From: Adonisia turfae CCMR0081
GTDB taxonomy: Bacteria; Cyanobacteriota; Cyanobacteriia; Phormidesmidales; Phormidesmidaceae
Length of the DNA: 64,000 nucleotides
Reading direction: 5' to 3'
NCBI RefSeq assembly: GCF_011009555.1
Contig: NZ_QXHD01000004.1
Location: 6,072,258 to 6,136,257, forward strand
A model generated the notes under the pieces. That model was not told the origin of the DNA. It was given only the letters and a program-made list of their open reading frames with translations, and did no database searches. Both the position numbers and the translations under genes were made by a program. Below are positions 63,411-64,000 of this stretch, piece after piece. The stretch's first letter is position 1. The number at the start of each line of letters is the position of its first letter.

Positions 63411-63530
63411 GACTTACTTCAATAAGGGTGCCTCAAATGGGCGGTGTTTTAACTATAGTTAGACACTTCTCTTCATGTCAATTCAGTCTCAATCCGCTAG
63501 CTCAGCTCTCCTTAAACCAGATTCTCCAGG

Positions 63531-64000
63531 TTAGTCAAAAATATTGCCAAAGAACTCAATTGTGTCTTTGAGGGCAGTGACAAAGCTGTCGATTTCATCG
63601 TAGGTATTGTAGAAATACAGGCTGGCCCGAGCAGTGGAGTCGTTGCCTAGAAAGCGGTGTAGTGGCTGGGTGCAGTGATGCCCAGAGCGAATGGCAATTC
63701 CAGTTTGGTCCAGGAATGTCGATAAATCTTGGGCGTGGAGATTCTCAACGGTAAATGTTGCGATCGCAGCCCGTCCACTGCCATCAGCTTTGGGTTTAGG
63801 GCCATAGAGTTTGATCTTAGGCACATCGGCCAAACGTTCGTAGAGGTACCGTGTCAGCTCATGCTCATATTGGGCAATGCGATCCATGCCAATGCCTGTG
63901 AGGTAGTCGACCGCTGCCCCTAACATGATCACCTCAGCAATGGCGGGCGTACCTGCTTCAAATTTGTGGGGCAGTTCAGCATAGGTGGAATGATCCAGGT
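63531..64000 (-). CDS. sufS: Cysteine desulfurase SufS, C-terminal part (truncated by window edge)
   Basis: PLP enzyme that provides sulfur for iron-sulfur cluster assembly. About 155 C-terminal residues are present, including FEAGTPAIAEV and the active-site Cys loop RSGHHCTQPLHR of the SufS (group II) type. The end DEIDSFVTALKDTIEFFG is typical. The gene continues beyond the right edge. In cyanobacteria sufS usually follows sufBCD, which would be outside the window. Confidence 0.94.
   Translation of the reverse strand, partial: LDHSTYAELPHKFEAGTPAIAEVIMLGAAVDYLTGIGMDRIAQYEHELTRYLYERLADVPKIKLYGPKPKADGSGRAAIATFTVENLHAQDLSTFLDQTGIAIRSGHHCTQPLHRFLGNDSTARASLYFYNTYDEIDSFVTALKDTIEFFGNIFD

Overview
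The window is a chromosomal stretch from an oxygenic cyanobacterium. It carries phosphoribulokinase with both redox cysteines, a Gap2-type GAPDH, the photosystem I assembly factor Ycf4, a phycobilisome linker-domain protein and a DevBCA-type exporter, and the palindrome GCGATCGC (HIP1) recurs throughout. Leptolyngbya- or Acaryochloris-like relatives are possible, but the sequence alone does not fix the genus. I saw no rRNA, tRNA, CRISPR array, insertion sequence or prophage.

Layout. 1-3.1 kb: an RND efflux pump (cut by the window edge) and its membrane fusion protein, facing a PadR repressor gene across a region full of half-site repeats. 3.4-4.1 kb: a membrane-tailed phycobilisome linker-domain protein. 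4.4-7.9 kb: an NfeD gene followed by two flotillin-like genes. 8.1-11.4 kb: an EF-G paralogue and a sulfotransferase. 11.7-16.7 kb: a 38-residue membrane protein, then a devB-devC-devC-devA operon ending in a YbjN-like gene. 16.7-21 kb: tmk/holB, an FHA protein and prk. 21.4-26 kb: ycf4, a cyclophilin lipoprotein, a FabF-like ketosynthase and FtsH. 26-34.8 kb: an M23 peptidase, TPR proteins, a selenium module (oxidoreductase-SelD fusion plus MnmH) and a radical SAM protein. 34.9-39.8 kb: gap2, murC-murB, ybaB and a small tyrosine phosphatase. 40.5-49.2 kb: a photolyase-like protein, a GT-C type membrane glycosyltransferase, an unrecognised 367-residue protein, a cellulose-synthase-like enzyme and a DUF4079 protein.

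49.2-54.1 kb is the most accessory-looking part. The wreck of a secreted CHAT-domain protein lies tail to tail with an intact 1046-residue CHAT / NB-ARC / TPR protein, and a small HNH-nuclease-like gene diverges from the intact one. This is the best candidate in the window for a conflict, regulated-proteolysis or cell-death system. 54.1-64 kb returns to ordinary genes: an Old Yellow Enzyme with a palindromic operator, a DUF2993 protein, ProRS, a histidine kinase, an OmpR-type regulator, YbaK, a GAF-PAS-GGDEF protein and the C-terminal part of SufS.

Functional links: prk and gap2 are both Calvin-cycle genes. The SelD fusion and MnmH form a tRNA selenouridine module. ProRS and YbaK are cis- and trans-editing enzymes for tRNA-Pro. 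MurC and MurB are consecutive peptidoglycan precursor steps. Intergenic regions hold several inverted and tandem repeats, including a palindrome with GTAGGGG arms that supplies the stop codons of two convergent genes.
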